From positions 1 to 16,282 of the forward strand of contig CAKZKB010000495.1 of the NCBI GenBank assembly GCA_937121005.1: DNA of 16,282 nt, in the 5' to 3' direction. The position numbers and the translations under genes were made by a program. How positions within the stretch are numbered: the stretch's first letter is position 1; each line of letters begins with the position of its first letter. Of this stretch, positions 1 to 6,463 are shown piece by piece. Source of the stretch: an uncultured cyanobacterium (GTDB taxonomy: Bacteria; Cyanobacteriota; Cyanobacteriia; Cyanobacteriales; Geitlerinemataceae). The notes under the pieces are model-generated. The model was given only the letters and a program-made list of their open reading frames with translations, made no database searches and was not told the origin of the DNA.

Positions 1-1
1 A

Positions 2-343
2 GACGCGATCGCAAAGCGACCCAAATCCTACGTGCCTCAAATAACAATTGTCACCCAACTGCTACCCGGTGGAGAGATCGAAGATGGTGAAATCAAACCC
101 GATCGCGCTTTGATTCGCATCCGCGACAACGGCTTAGGTATTCCCGATACTGCCCTCGATCGCCTGTTCGATCCGTTTTTCACCACCAAACCCGTTGGCA
201 AAGGGACGGGCATGGGGCTATCGATCAGCTACCAAATTATCGTCGATCGGCACGATGGCGTTCTCGGTTGCAAATCCAAACCCGACGAAGGAGCCGAGTT
301 TACCATTCAAATTCCCGTCAAACAGGCGAAGATGCTCAGCTAA
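2..343 (+). CDS. Sensor histidine kinase, C-terminal part of catalytic domain (5' end outside window)
   Basis: This is the ATP-binding (HATPase_c/GHKL) end of a two-component sensor kinase, which autophosphorylates a histidine and passes the phosphate to a response regulator. The reading frame is open to the left edge, so the GTG at 32 is probably internal and not the start. Visible motifs in order are the G1 box (DNGLGIP, about residue 44 of the visible part), the F box (LFDPFFTTKP) and the G2 box (GKGTGMGLSIS). The usual closing strand follows (GAEFTIQIPV) and the protein ends soon after. The H box and any sensory domains lie outside the window, so neither the signal nor the partner can be named. 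The family call is secure; the specific kinase is not identifiable. Confidence 0.93.
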   Translation, partial: DAIAKRPKSYVPQITIVTQLLPGGEIEDGEIKPDRALIRIRDNGLGIPDTALDRLFDPFFTTKPVGKGTGMGLSISYQIIVDRHDGVLGCKSKPDEGAEFTIQIPVKQAKMLS

Positions 344-420
344 GGGGACAAGGAGACAAGGAGACAAGGAGACAAGGGGACAAGGAGACAAGGAGACAAG
401 GAGACAAGGAGACAAGGAGA
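344..420. repeat. Tandem 8-bp repeat (GGAGACAA)n
   Basis: About nine and a half head-to-tail copies of GGAGACAA start directly after the stop codon of the histidine kinase. Two copies carry GGGGACAA instead. The array is open in several frames and gives artificial repetitive peptides (RRQGDKET-like) that should not be called genes. Such 8-mer arrays occur between genes in filamentous cyanobacteria and are prone to slippage in copy number. Confidence 0.9.
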
Positions 421-436
421 GGGGAAGAAATTAATC

Positions 437-497
437 TTCATCCTTCACCCTTCATCCTTCCCCCTAAACCCCCAAACCCCTAAACCCCTAAATCCCC
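437..497. repeat. Low-complexity C-rich tract with CCCTAAA-like units
   Basis: A pyrimidine-rich stretch (CTTCATCC/CTTCACCC units, about 437-460) runs into irregular repeats of CCCCTAAA/CCCCCAAA (about 460-496). It directly follows the GGAGACAA array. No coding potential is visible. It may be a slippage-generated spacer. Confidence 0.6.
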
Positions 498-566
498 AAG
501 GGAGGTGACGAATTTGGGACTCGGTGGTATCATTGGGGCGAACCGCAATGACGAAAGGGCGAGTTG

Positions 567-2168
567 ATGATGAGGCAAGCACCCATATCTCCGGTGGTAT
601 TGGTCATCCTCGATGGCTGGGGCTATCGGGAAGACACGGAAGCCAACGCCATTGCTGCTGCCAACACCCCAGTAATGGATAGCCTTTGGGCGGCTTATCC
701 GAAAACGACGATCCGCACGTCGGGTAAAGATGTTGGGTTGCCAACCGGACAAATGGGCAACTCAGAAGTCGGACACCTGAGTATTGGTGCGGGACGGATC
801 GTGCCGCAGGAGTTGGTACGGATTTCCGATGCCATTGAAGACGGTAGCATTCGGGAAAATCGCGCCCTCATCGAGATTTGCGATCGCGTCCGGGAAAATG
901 GCGGCAAACTACATTTTATGGGCTTGTGTTCCCCTGGTGGGGTACACTCTCACGAAGATCATCTCTTGGGTTTGGTGGATATGGCCAAAGCCTTGGGGGT
1001 CGATCGCGCTTGCATTCATGCCATTACCGACGGACGCGATACCAACCCCCATTCCGGGGGCGAGTCCCTGGGCAAAATTCAAGCCCATCTCGATGATATT
1101 GGTTACGGTGAAATCGTTACGGTTAGCGGTCGGTATTACGCTATGGATCGCGATCGTCGTTGGGATCGAGTGGCTAAAGCCTACGAAGTCATGGTCAGCG
1201 ACGGGGAAGGCAGCGGCCGCAGTGCCGTCGAAACCCTGAAAGAGTCCTACGCCATCGATGTTACCGACGAGTTTATCATCCCCACGCGCTTGGCTCCCGG
1301 CGCGGTAGAACCCGGCGATGGAGTCATTTTCTTCAATTTTCGCCCCGATCGCGCCCGCCAACTCACCGCCGCCTTTACCGATCCCGAATTTGATGGGTTC
1401 GATCGCGATCGTATCGAGCCGCTAGAATTTGTCACCTTCACCCAGTACGATTCTAAATTACCCGTCCGCATTGCCTTCGAGCCGCAGAATTTAGATAAAA
1501 TCTTGGGGCAAGTGGTGGCCGAACAGGGCTTAAAACAGTTTCGCACCGCCGAAACCGAAAAATACGCCCACGTCACCTACTTCTTTAACGGCGGTTTGGA
1601 AACACCCTTTGAAGGCGAAGATCGGCATTTGGTGAACTCGCCGATGGTGCCCACCTACGATCGCGCCCCCGCCATGTCCGCCGCCGAAGTCACCGATGTC
1701 GCAGTTGACGCGATCGCCCAGCAGATTTATTCTTTAGTGGTGATTAACTACGCCAACCCGGATATGGTCGGGCATACGGGCATATTCGATGCAGCCGTGC
1801 AAGCCATCGAAACTGTCGATACCTGCATGGGACGCTTAATCGAGGCGATCGGCAAAGCTGGAGGCACTGCCATTATCATCGCCGATCACGGCAACGCTGA
1901 ATATATGCGCGACGAAGAAGGCAACCCCTGGACGGCTCACACCACCAACCCGGTTCCGTTTATTTTAATAGAAGGAGAAGGAGCCAAAATTCCCGGCCGC
2001 GGTGCGGAAGCGAGCCTGCGCGACGACGGTCGTTTGGCCGATATCGCCCCCACGATCCTCGATATACTAGGCGTGCCCCAACCGCCAGAAATGACCGGGC
2101 GATCGATGATCCTACCCGCCGAAATGAAAGTTAGCCCCAACCGCACTCCGGTTAGCGTCCGCGTTTGA
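567..2168 (+). CDS. gpmI: 2,3-bisphosphoglycerate-independent phosphoglycerate mutase
   Basis: This cytoplasmic enzyme interconverts 3-phosphoglycerate and 2-phosphoglycerate in glycolysis and gluconeogenesis, using a phosphoserine intermediate and two divalent metals (Mn type). The N terminus shows the metal-binding VILDGWGYRED, and the catalytic serine lies in GQMGNSEVGHLSIGAG (Ser66). Further family motifs are GGVHSHEDHL (about 125-134), DGRDTNPHSGGESL, GRYYAMDRDRRWDR (phosphate binding), and the second metal set in ADHGNAEYM with AHTTNPVPFI. At 533 aa the length matches the cyanobacterial family. The start could be TTG 564, ATG 567 or ATG 570; I chose ATG 567 because it gives the expected short lead into the first beta strand. 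secG follows 58 bp downstream, a pairing common in cyanobacteria, so the two may be co-transcribed. Confidence 0.97.
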   Translation: MMRQAPISPVVLVILDGWGYREDTEANAIAAANTPVMDSLWAAYPKTTIRTSGKDVGLPTGQMGNSEVGHLSIGAGRIVPQELVRISDAIEDGSIRENRALIEICDRVRENGGKLHFMGLCSPGGVHSHEDHLLGLVDMAKALGVDRACIHAITDGRDTNPHSGGESLGKIQAHLDDIGYGEIVTVSGRYYAMDRDRRWDRVAKAYEVMVSDGEGSGRSAVETLKESYAIDVTDEFIIPTRLAPGAVEPGDGVIFFNFRPDRARQLTAAFTDPEFDGFDRDRIEPLEFVTFTQYDSKLPVRIAFEPQNLDKILGQVVAEQGLKQFRTAETEKYAHVTYFFNGGLETPFEGEDRHLVNSPMVPTYDRAPAMSAAEVTDVAVDAIAQQIYSLVVINYANPDMVGHTGIFDAAVQAIETVDTCMGRLIEAIGKAGGTAIIIADHGNAEYMRDEEGNPWTAHTTNPVPFILIEGEGAKIPGRGAEASLRDDGRLADIAPTILDILGVPQPPEMTGRSMILPAEMKVSPNRTPVSVRV

Positions 2169-2180
2169 GTAGGAAGTTAA

Positions 2181-2211
2181 ATTTTGAATTTTGAATTTTG
2201 AATTTTGAATT
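2181..2211. repeat. Tandem 7-bp repeat (ATTTTGA)n between gpmI and secG
   Basis: Four to four and a half copies of the heptamer ATTTTGA fill half of the 58-bp gpmI-secG gap. The AT-rich array is typical of cyanobacterial spacer repeats. It leaves TGGAGCG at 2211-2217 as the likely ribosome binding site for secG. Confidence 0.85.
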
Positions 2212-2226
2212 GGAGCGTAGCGACTG

Positions 2227-2454
2227 ATGAACGTACAAACTCTCGTCCAAATTATCTGGGTGATTTCTGCCCTCGGTCTGATCGTATTTATTATGTTACA
2301 CTCGCCCAAAGGTGATGGGTTGGGTGGAATTGGCGGTCAGGCGCAACTGTTTTCGAGTAGCAAAAGTGCTGAAGTCACGCTCAACCGGATTACTTGGACG
2401 CTAATGGTGCTGTTTGTGGGCACGACAGTGGTGTTAAGTGCCGGATGGGTTTAA
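2227..2454 (+). CDS. secG: Preprotein translocase subunit SecG
   Basis: SecG is the small non-essential subunit of the SecYEG channel that helps SecA-driven export across the plasma and thylakoid membranes. The 75-aa product has the expected two transmembrane helices (about residues 4-23 and 52-73). The conserved cytoplasmic loop between them contains HSPKGDGLGGIGG and a SSSKSAEVTLNR segment close to the family consensus. Length and topology are normal. GGAG about 11 bases upstream of the ATG is a plausible ribosome binding site. The gene lies just downstream of gpmI in the same direction, so it is probably translated from the same transcript. Confidence 0.95.
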   Translation: MNVQTLVQIIWVISALGLIVFIMLHSPKGDGLGGIGGQAQLFSSSKSAEVTLNRITWTLMVLFVGTTVVLSAGWV

Positions 2455-2475
2455 CTTCAATTTTATATGAGGCAG

Positions 2476-2546
2476 TAGGGGCGAAGCATCCGCACCGGAA
2501 AAGGGAGAAAAAGTCGATCGACTAGAAGGCGAATGCTTCGCCCTAT
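2476..2546. repeat. Imperfect inverted repeat (TAGGGGCGAAGCATC / AATGCTTCGCCCTA)
   Basis: Left arm 2476-2490 and right arm about 2532-2546 are near-perfect reverse complements (TAGGGGCGAAGCAT against ATGCTTCGCCCTA). They are separated by about 41 bp holding GTCGATCGAC. The motif GGGCGAAGCATTC is a widely dispersed cyanobacterial intergenic repeat. There is no T-tract, so it is not a convincing secG terminator. Confidence 0.65.
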
Positions 2547-2552
2547 CAATGA

Positions 2553-2579
2553 CCTTTCCTGGCAGAACCAGAGGAAAGG
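2553..2579. repeat. Perfect 8-bp inverted repeat (CCTTTCCT / AGGAAAGG)
   Basis: The arms 2553-2560 and 2572-2579 are exact reverse complements around an 11-nt loop. The following bases are ATAGGGC and not a U-run, so the structure could form a hairpin in RNA but does not meet the intrinsic terminator pattern. Confidence 0.6.
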
Positions 2580-2585
2580 ATAGGG

Positions 2586-2604
2586 CGATCGCGCTACGCG
2601 ATCG
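2586..2604. repeat. HIP1-containing hairpin (CGATCGCG-CTA-CGCGATCG)
   Basis: Perfect 8-bp arms flank the three bases CTA. The left arm belongs to a GCGATCGC octamer (2585-2592). The form AGGGCGATCGCGCTACGCGATCG recurs in cyanobacterial intergenic DNA. It forms a cluster of small hairpins with the neighbouring inverted repeats and with TCGGTT/AACCGA at 2623-2643. Confidence 0.6.
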
Positions 2605-2661
2605 AGTGCGGCGAATGCGATCTCGGTTCACCGCGAAAACCGAACCCAGAAGGTGGCAGCC

Positions 2662-2688
2662 TTTGAGCTATTCTGTATTTAGCTCGAA
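2662..2688. promoter_or_regulatory. Candidate operator: 9-N9-9 inverted repeat upstream of the DnaJ-type gene
   Basis: TTTGAGCTA (2662-2670) and TAGCTCGAA (2680-2688) are reverse complements at 8 of 9 positions, with a 9-nt spacer. The geometry equals that of the CIRCE element recognised by HrcA, but the sequence differs from CIRCE (TTAGCACTC-N9-GAGTGCTAA). A possible -10 (TATAAA, 2699-2704) lies just downstream, so a bound protein would cover the -35 region. Its role as an operator is inference. Confidence 0.4.
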
Positions 2689-2743
2689 TTGTCCGCAGTA
2701 TAAAAACCATTAAACCAAAGTTTCATTCGAGGGAAGTTACGAG

Positions 2744-3763
2744 ATGGCTGCCACTGACTTTAAAGACTACTACCAACTGCTTGGCGTGAACAAAAGCGCC
2801 GATGCCAACGAGATCAAAAAAGCCTTTCGCCGTCTGGCCCGGAAGTATCACCCGGACATGAACCCCGGCGACAAAAATGCCGAGGCCCGCTTCAAAGAAG
2901 TCAGCGAAGCCTACGAAATTCTCTCCGATCCCGACAAGCGGCGACAGTACGACCAATTCGGCCGCTATTGGAAGCAAGCAGGGGGCGCAAGTGCGGGGGG
3001 CTGGCCCGGCGGCGCGAGTACCAGTGCCGATTTTGGCGGTTTCGACTTCAGCCAATATTCGAGTTTCGATGAGTTTGTCGAAGCCTTGTTGGGCAATATG
3101 GGGGGCGCAAATGGGGCCCGCAGCCGTCGCTGGAGTTATAGTAACGGACAGCCGGGGGCCGGAACGGGGGGCTTTGGTTTTAGCGGGTTTGAAGATTTTG
3201 CCAGCCGCAGTCGCACTACGACAACAGGCCTCGATCGCGAAACCACCCTGTCGCTGACGTTTTCTGAAGCGTTTCGCGGCACGCAACGCCAGCTAAATTT
3301 GGGGAACGAAACGATTTCAGTCCGCATTCCCCCTGGGGCCAAAACGGGGACGAAGGTGCGCGTCAAGGGGAAAGGAACCTCTGACGGCTACGGACGGCGC
3401 GGCGATTTATATTTAAAAGTGGAACTGCGTCCCCACTCGTTTTTTAGCTTCGAGGGGGACAACTTGGTTTGCGAAGTGCCGATCGCCCCAGACGAAGCGG
3501 TGTTAGGGGCAAAAATTGAGGTGCCCACCGCCGACGGGACGGTGACGGTGAACGTTCCGGCGGGCGTGCGATCGGGTCAGTCGTTGCGGTTGCGCGGTAA
3601 AGGCTGGCCCCAAACCAAAGGGGGCGGCCGTAGCGATCAGTTGGTACGCTTGACGATCGTCCCCCCGAAGTCTCTGGGCGATCGCGAACGAGAGTTGTAC
3701 GAACAAATTAGCCAAGTTCGCAGCAGCGATCCGCGTCGAGATCTCAACAATATTAGCTTGTAG
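2744..3763 (+). CDS. DnaJ/CbpA-type J-domain co-chaperone (no zinc finger)
   Basis: This co-chaperone delivers unfolded clients to DnaK and stimulates its ATPase. The 339-aa product starts with a complete J domain (about 7-74), with the invariant HPD at 36-38 (KYHPDMNPGDKN) and the typical SEAYEILSDPDKRRQYD helix. A long Gly/Ser/Phe-rich linker follows (about 79-165). Two C-terminal substrate-binding beta domains come next (about 166-325), with IPPGAKTGTKVRVKGKG and VPAGVRSGQSLRLRGKG as the paired signature turns. No CxxCxGxG repeats are present, so it is a type II (CbpA-like) protein and not canonical DnaJ. dnaK and grpE are not adjacent. GAGGGAAG lies about 8 bases upstream of the ATG. A 9-N9-9 palindrome further upstream may regulate it. 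The 3' end is only 8 bp from the end of the convergent gene. Confidence 0.93.
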   Translation: MAATDFKDYYQLLGVNKSADANEIKKAFRRLARKYHPDMNPGDKNAEARFKEVSEAYEILSDPDKRRQYDQFGRYWKQAGGASAGGWPGGASTSADFGGFDFSQYSSFDEFVEALLGNMGGANGARSRRWSYSNGQPGAGTGGFGFSGFEDFASRSRTTTTGLDRETTLSLTFSEAFRGTQRQLNLGNETISVRIPPGAKTGTKVRVKGKGTSDGYGRRGDLYLKVELRPHSFFSFEGDNLVCEVPIAPDEAVLGAKIEVPTADGTVTVNVPAGVRSGQSLRLRGKGWPQTKGGGRSDQLVRLTIVPPKSLGDRERELYEQISQVRSSDPRRDLNNISL

Positions 3764-3771
3764 ATCTGGGC

Positions 3772-5346
3772 TTAGGATCGGGGATAGGAGTCGATCCGCA
3801 AGCGGTTAGCTTCGTCAACAAACAACAGCCAAACCTGACGATCGCCGTAGTAGTCGATTAAGGTTTGGTTTTTCTCTGCGCCCATATCGTTGGCAAAGAT
3901 GACTTCTGACGCATCAATGTTAGCCCCATTATACACCCATGCGGCGTGAATTGACATTCGATCGCTAAACTGAACGAATACGAGGTCTCGTCCCGGTTGA
4001 TTTTTGAGGGCGGCGATCGTGCTGTGGCGGGCGCTATTTTGTACGCCACCATTGAAGGGGTTAGGGTTGGCAAATCGGGTGGCAATATTGAAGCTGAGAT
4101 AGCCAATCAGCAAAAGCGTCAATCCTCCAGCCAAAAGACGCGATCGCTGTTTGGCGATGCCTTCCAATGCCGCCGTCATTAACAGTATAACCGCGATCGT
4201 CCCCGGTGCAAATTGATCCGATCGCACCGGCAATACCCAATAGTGAGAGGATAACATCAAAACTGTGCAAACGGCCGCCAACTGCATCCAAGGGCGGCGA
4301 TACCAAAAGGGAAAGGTCAGGGGAACCAACAGCAAAAACCAGCCGAACCAAGATTGCATCGCCGCCTGAAGAATTTCGCGAGTTCGGGTATAGATAAATT
4401 GGATTGCCCCTTGTTGCTGGATCTCTCGAAAGCGTTGGACTTGCCAATCGCTGTACCCTTGAATGTGGGCATGAGTGAGATTGGGCTGCGATCGCTCTTG
4501 CTGCCATAAAAAAGAGGGAATGGCGGCATATTCTCGTTCGTAAAGACTGTAGGGAAACTGAAAGGGATTGCCCGTTACGGCTTGATTGTAAACCCCCATG
4601 CTACCGAAAACAATCGCCAAGGCGAAGGTCATGGGTAAAGCAACTTTTATCGCCCGATGTTGCAGTTCTTTCTTGGAAGCGGTGCGAAAAAACCAGACTG
4701 CTAGCACCACGCCAAGCGGTAGGGCGAAAAACAACCCTTCCAGGGGTCGGGTATTAGCCATAATTCCCAAACCCACAGCCATTAAAATGACATCGCGAAC
4801 CCGTTGCTGGCCAACGATGCGAACGATCGCTCCAAAGGCGATCGCGCCTCCTAAAACCGCGATCGTCGCACCGCGAAACGACTGCGACCAGTGATGGACG
4901 ATACCAATATCGAGAAAAACTAATGTTGTTCCCAGTAACGCCCATTTTTCTCGAAAATAGCCCCGCAGCGCCCAATAGATAGCCGCAATCGCCAGAGCAG
5001 TGGCCAGCCAAATTCCCGCGATCGCGTTTCCAATCCCCACTTTTCCTATGGCTAAAAATGCACCTACTCCGGGTGGCAATTTGGAAGCGTAACTGGGAAA
5101 ATGGAGGATATGAATGGCTTCAAAAAACGGATATAGCGGATGGGTGGGATTGGTCGAGCGCCCGGAAGCAAAAGTATCGCCCGCCAGCAAGTGAGCGAAC
5201 TCGTTATGAATAAAAGGAACGGGGGGGTGCAACCCAGACACCATTGCCGTTATCGCCAACGATACGCCAAAAATGAGTAACATCACTCGCCACGATCGCG
5301 AGAGAAAACGGTTGGCCAAGCGCAAGAATGGGTTACACATTGTCAT
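3772..5346 (-). CDS. Polytopic GT-C-like membrane protein (putative glycosyltransferase)
   Basis: The 524-aa product has about ten or more hydrophobic segments and a soluble C-terminal tail (about 440-524). After the first membrane helix comes a periplasmic loop with FIHNEFAHLLAGDTFASGR (residues 45-63), then a NPTHPLYPFFEAIH segment and SKLPPGVGAFLAIG. This layout matches a family of bacterial GT-C/PMT-like membrane proteins that transfer sugars from lipid carriers. From memory, the family usually has an Asp-Glu pair where this protein has Asn48-Glu49, with Asp57 retained. If so, one acidic residue of the loop is changed. Substrate and product are unknown. It lies 34 bp downstream of a secreted TPR gene in the same direction, so the two are probably co-transcribed. 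Its end converges on the DnaJ-type gene with only 8 bp between. Confidence 0.7.
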   Translation of the reverse strand: MTMCNPFLRLANRFLSRSWRVMLLIFGVSLAITAMVSGLHPPVPFIHNEFAHLLAGDTFASGRSTNPTHPLYPFFEAIHILHFPSYASKLPPGVGAFLAIGKVGIGNAIAGIWLATALAIAAIYWALRGYFREKWALLGTTLVFLDIGIVHHWSQSFRGATIAVLGGAIAFGAIVRIVGQQRVRDVILMAVGLGIMANTRPLEGLFFALPLGVVLAVWFFRTASKKELQHRAIKVALPMTFALAIVFGSMGVYNQAVTGNPFQFPYSLYEREYAAIPSFLWQQERSQPNLTHAHIQGYSDWQVQRFREIQQQGAIQFIYTRTREILQAAMQSWFGWFLLLVPLTFPFWYRRPWMQLAAVCTVLMLSSHYWVLPVRSDQFAPGTIAVILLMTAALEGIAKQRSRLLAGGLTLLLIGYLSFNIATRFANPNPFNGGVQNSARHSTIAALKNQPGRDLVFVQFSDRMSIHAAWVYNGANIDASEVIFANDMGAEKNQTLIDYYGDRQVWLLFVDEANRLRIDSYPRS

Positions 5347-5380
5347 ACAATATCGTCATCTGTTCCCCCCGACGGCAAGA

Positions 5381-5947
5381 TTAGTTCTCTCGAGCCATAG
5401 TATCGTCGGTTTCGCTGTTTCCAGTCAGCATATCTAAATTGTTTTGCGGTACGGGCCACTCCGGATCCAAGGCGATCGCCCGTTGGTAGGCTTCGATCGC
5501 CGCTTGTTGGCGACCGAGTTCTTGCAAGACAACGCCTAGGTCATTGTAGGCGATCGCGTTAGTCGGATCGAGTTCGATGGCGCGATCGAAGGCATTGAGA
5601 GCATCGTTATAGTAGCCCAAATCTTGAAACGCTACGCCCAAACCCACAAACAAATCAGCATTGTTATAATTGAGTTGAAAGGCTCGACAAAAGGCATCGA
5701 GGGCTTCGTTGGGTTTGTTTTGCGCGGCCAGAGCAATTCCTAACCCATAATACCCCACTGCCAAACGCGGATACAACCCCGTCGCTTGTCGCAAAATGCT
5801 TTCCATTTGGCCGTAGTTGCCCTCTTGTTGGGCCGTTTCAGCTTGTTGCCAAAGTTCGTCAAAGGTTTGTGCTAAAATCTGCTGGGGGGTAGCCAGAACG
5901 GAGCCGGCCAGGAATGCAGCCAACAGCAGTCGGGGGAACTGTTTCAC
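5381..5947 (-). CDS. Secreted tetratricopeptide-repeat protein
   Basis: The 188-aa product begins with a Sec signal peptide: KQFPR, a hydrophobic core at about 7-19, and a likely cut after ILA (residue 26, before QTFDE). The mature part is almost entirely TPR, about four units at roughly 30-62, 64-96, 98-130 and 132-164. The best-formed units are ADLFVGLGVAFQDLGYYNDA and AIAYNDLGVVLQELGRQQAA. TPR arrays bind other proteins, so it is probably a periplasmic or lumenal adaptor; no enzymatic motif is visible. The start is GTG at 5947 with only a weak AGAGAA upstream, supported by the well-formed signal peptide that begins there. The GT-C-like gene follows 34 bp downstream and may share its transcript. 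Confidence 0.85.
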   Translation of the reverse strand: MKQFPRLLLAAFLAGSVLATPQQILAQTFDELWQQAETAQQEGNYGQMESILRQATGLYPRLAVGYYGLGIALAAQNKPNEALDAFCRAFQLNYNNADLFVGLGVAFQDLGYYNDALNAFDRAIELDPTNAIAYNDLGVVLQELGRQQAAIEAYQRAIALDPEWPVPQNNLDMLTGNSETDDTMAREN

Positions 5948-6175
5948 GATCGGTTCTCTGCAATGGGTGTGGGAAATGCAGCCTCCTGTTTCTAATTTAA
6001 CCTGTATTTGAGTTCGATGTCCTCCTTTTGGCGATCCTGGTGCAATAGTTCATATTATGCTACAGTGCTTACTTGTTGGGCGGCATTGATGGTGCTAGAC
6101 CCGATCTTTCCATATCTGTAGGTGGTGCTTCTGTTTCTACGATAGAGGCGATCGCACTGTCTTTGATAGAAGTAT

Positions 6176-6463
6176 TTAGTCGGTTGCGATCCGCTTCATT
6201 TTTAACCAATTAAATATTTGGTTGGGACTCATTTCGAGATCGATACCGCCTAGGACGGGTAAGCGATCGCTTCGAGCAAAAATAACGGGTTCTTGTTTGG
6301 GTCGAAAAACAAGAACGGAAATGTCGGGAACGAGGGAGCGATCGCCAAAAGTGCATCGTAATTCGGGAAAAGCACAAGCAATCTCTTGACCTTCGCTAAT
6401 TTGATTGATTGCATCGCACAGCTTGATCCGCAAGTAATTGTTACAAAACCATACAAACTTCAC
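6176..6463 (-). pseudogene. Uma2-family endonuclease remnant with internal deletion
   Basis: The 95-codon frame holds two separated pieces of a Uma2 (DUF820, PD-(D/E)XK fold) protein joined in frame. Residues 10-49 (LRIKLCDAI...AFPELRCTFGDRSLVPDIS) match the segment up to the catalytic PD (46-47). From residue 50 the sequence (VLVFRPKQEP...GIDLEMSPNQIFNWLKM) matches the C-terminal end of Uma2 proteins. The part between, with the ExxS strand and the catalytic Lys, is missing, as are the N-terminal helices, so nuclease activity is not expected. The frame opens with a GTG that overlaps the TGA of the VWA gene (GTGA, 6460-6463), so it could still be translated by coupling. The alignment is from memory of the family. 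Confidence 0.7.

Noticed and set aside
195..483. Frames through the 8-bp repeat giving RRQGDKET-like repetitive proteins on both strands
   Set aside because: They are produced by the tandem repeat itself and overlap the well-supported histidine kinase frame.
505..567. 20-codon frame GTG 505 to TGA 567 after GGGAGG, ending at the gpmI start
   Set aside because: The purine-rich GGAGG is part of the GTG region itself and leaves no proper spacing; no similarity was recognised, so a leader peptide is not supported.
784..1361. Long alternative frames inside gpmI on both strands
   Set aside because: They lie fully within a gene with all catalytic motifs and show no family features of their own.
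2553..2579. Inverted repeat as an intrinsic terminator for secG
   Set aside because: No run of T follows the stem on either strand.
2723..3286. 187-codon minus-strand frame opposite the J-domain gene
   Set aside because: It is antisense to the J domain and Gly-rich linker, whose skewed codons keep the opposite strand open; no motif was seen.
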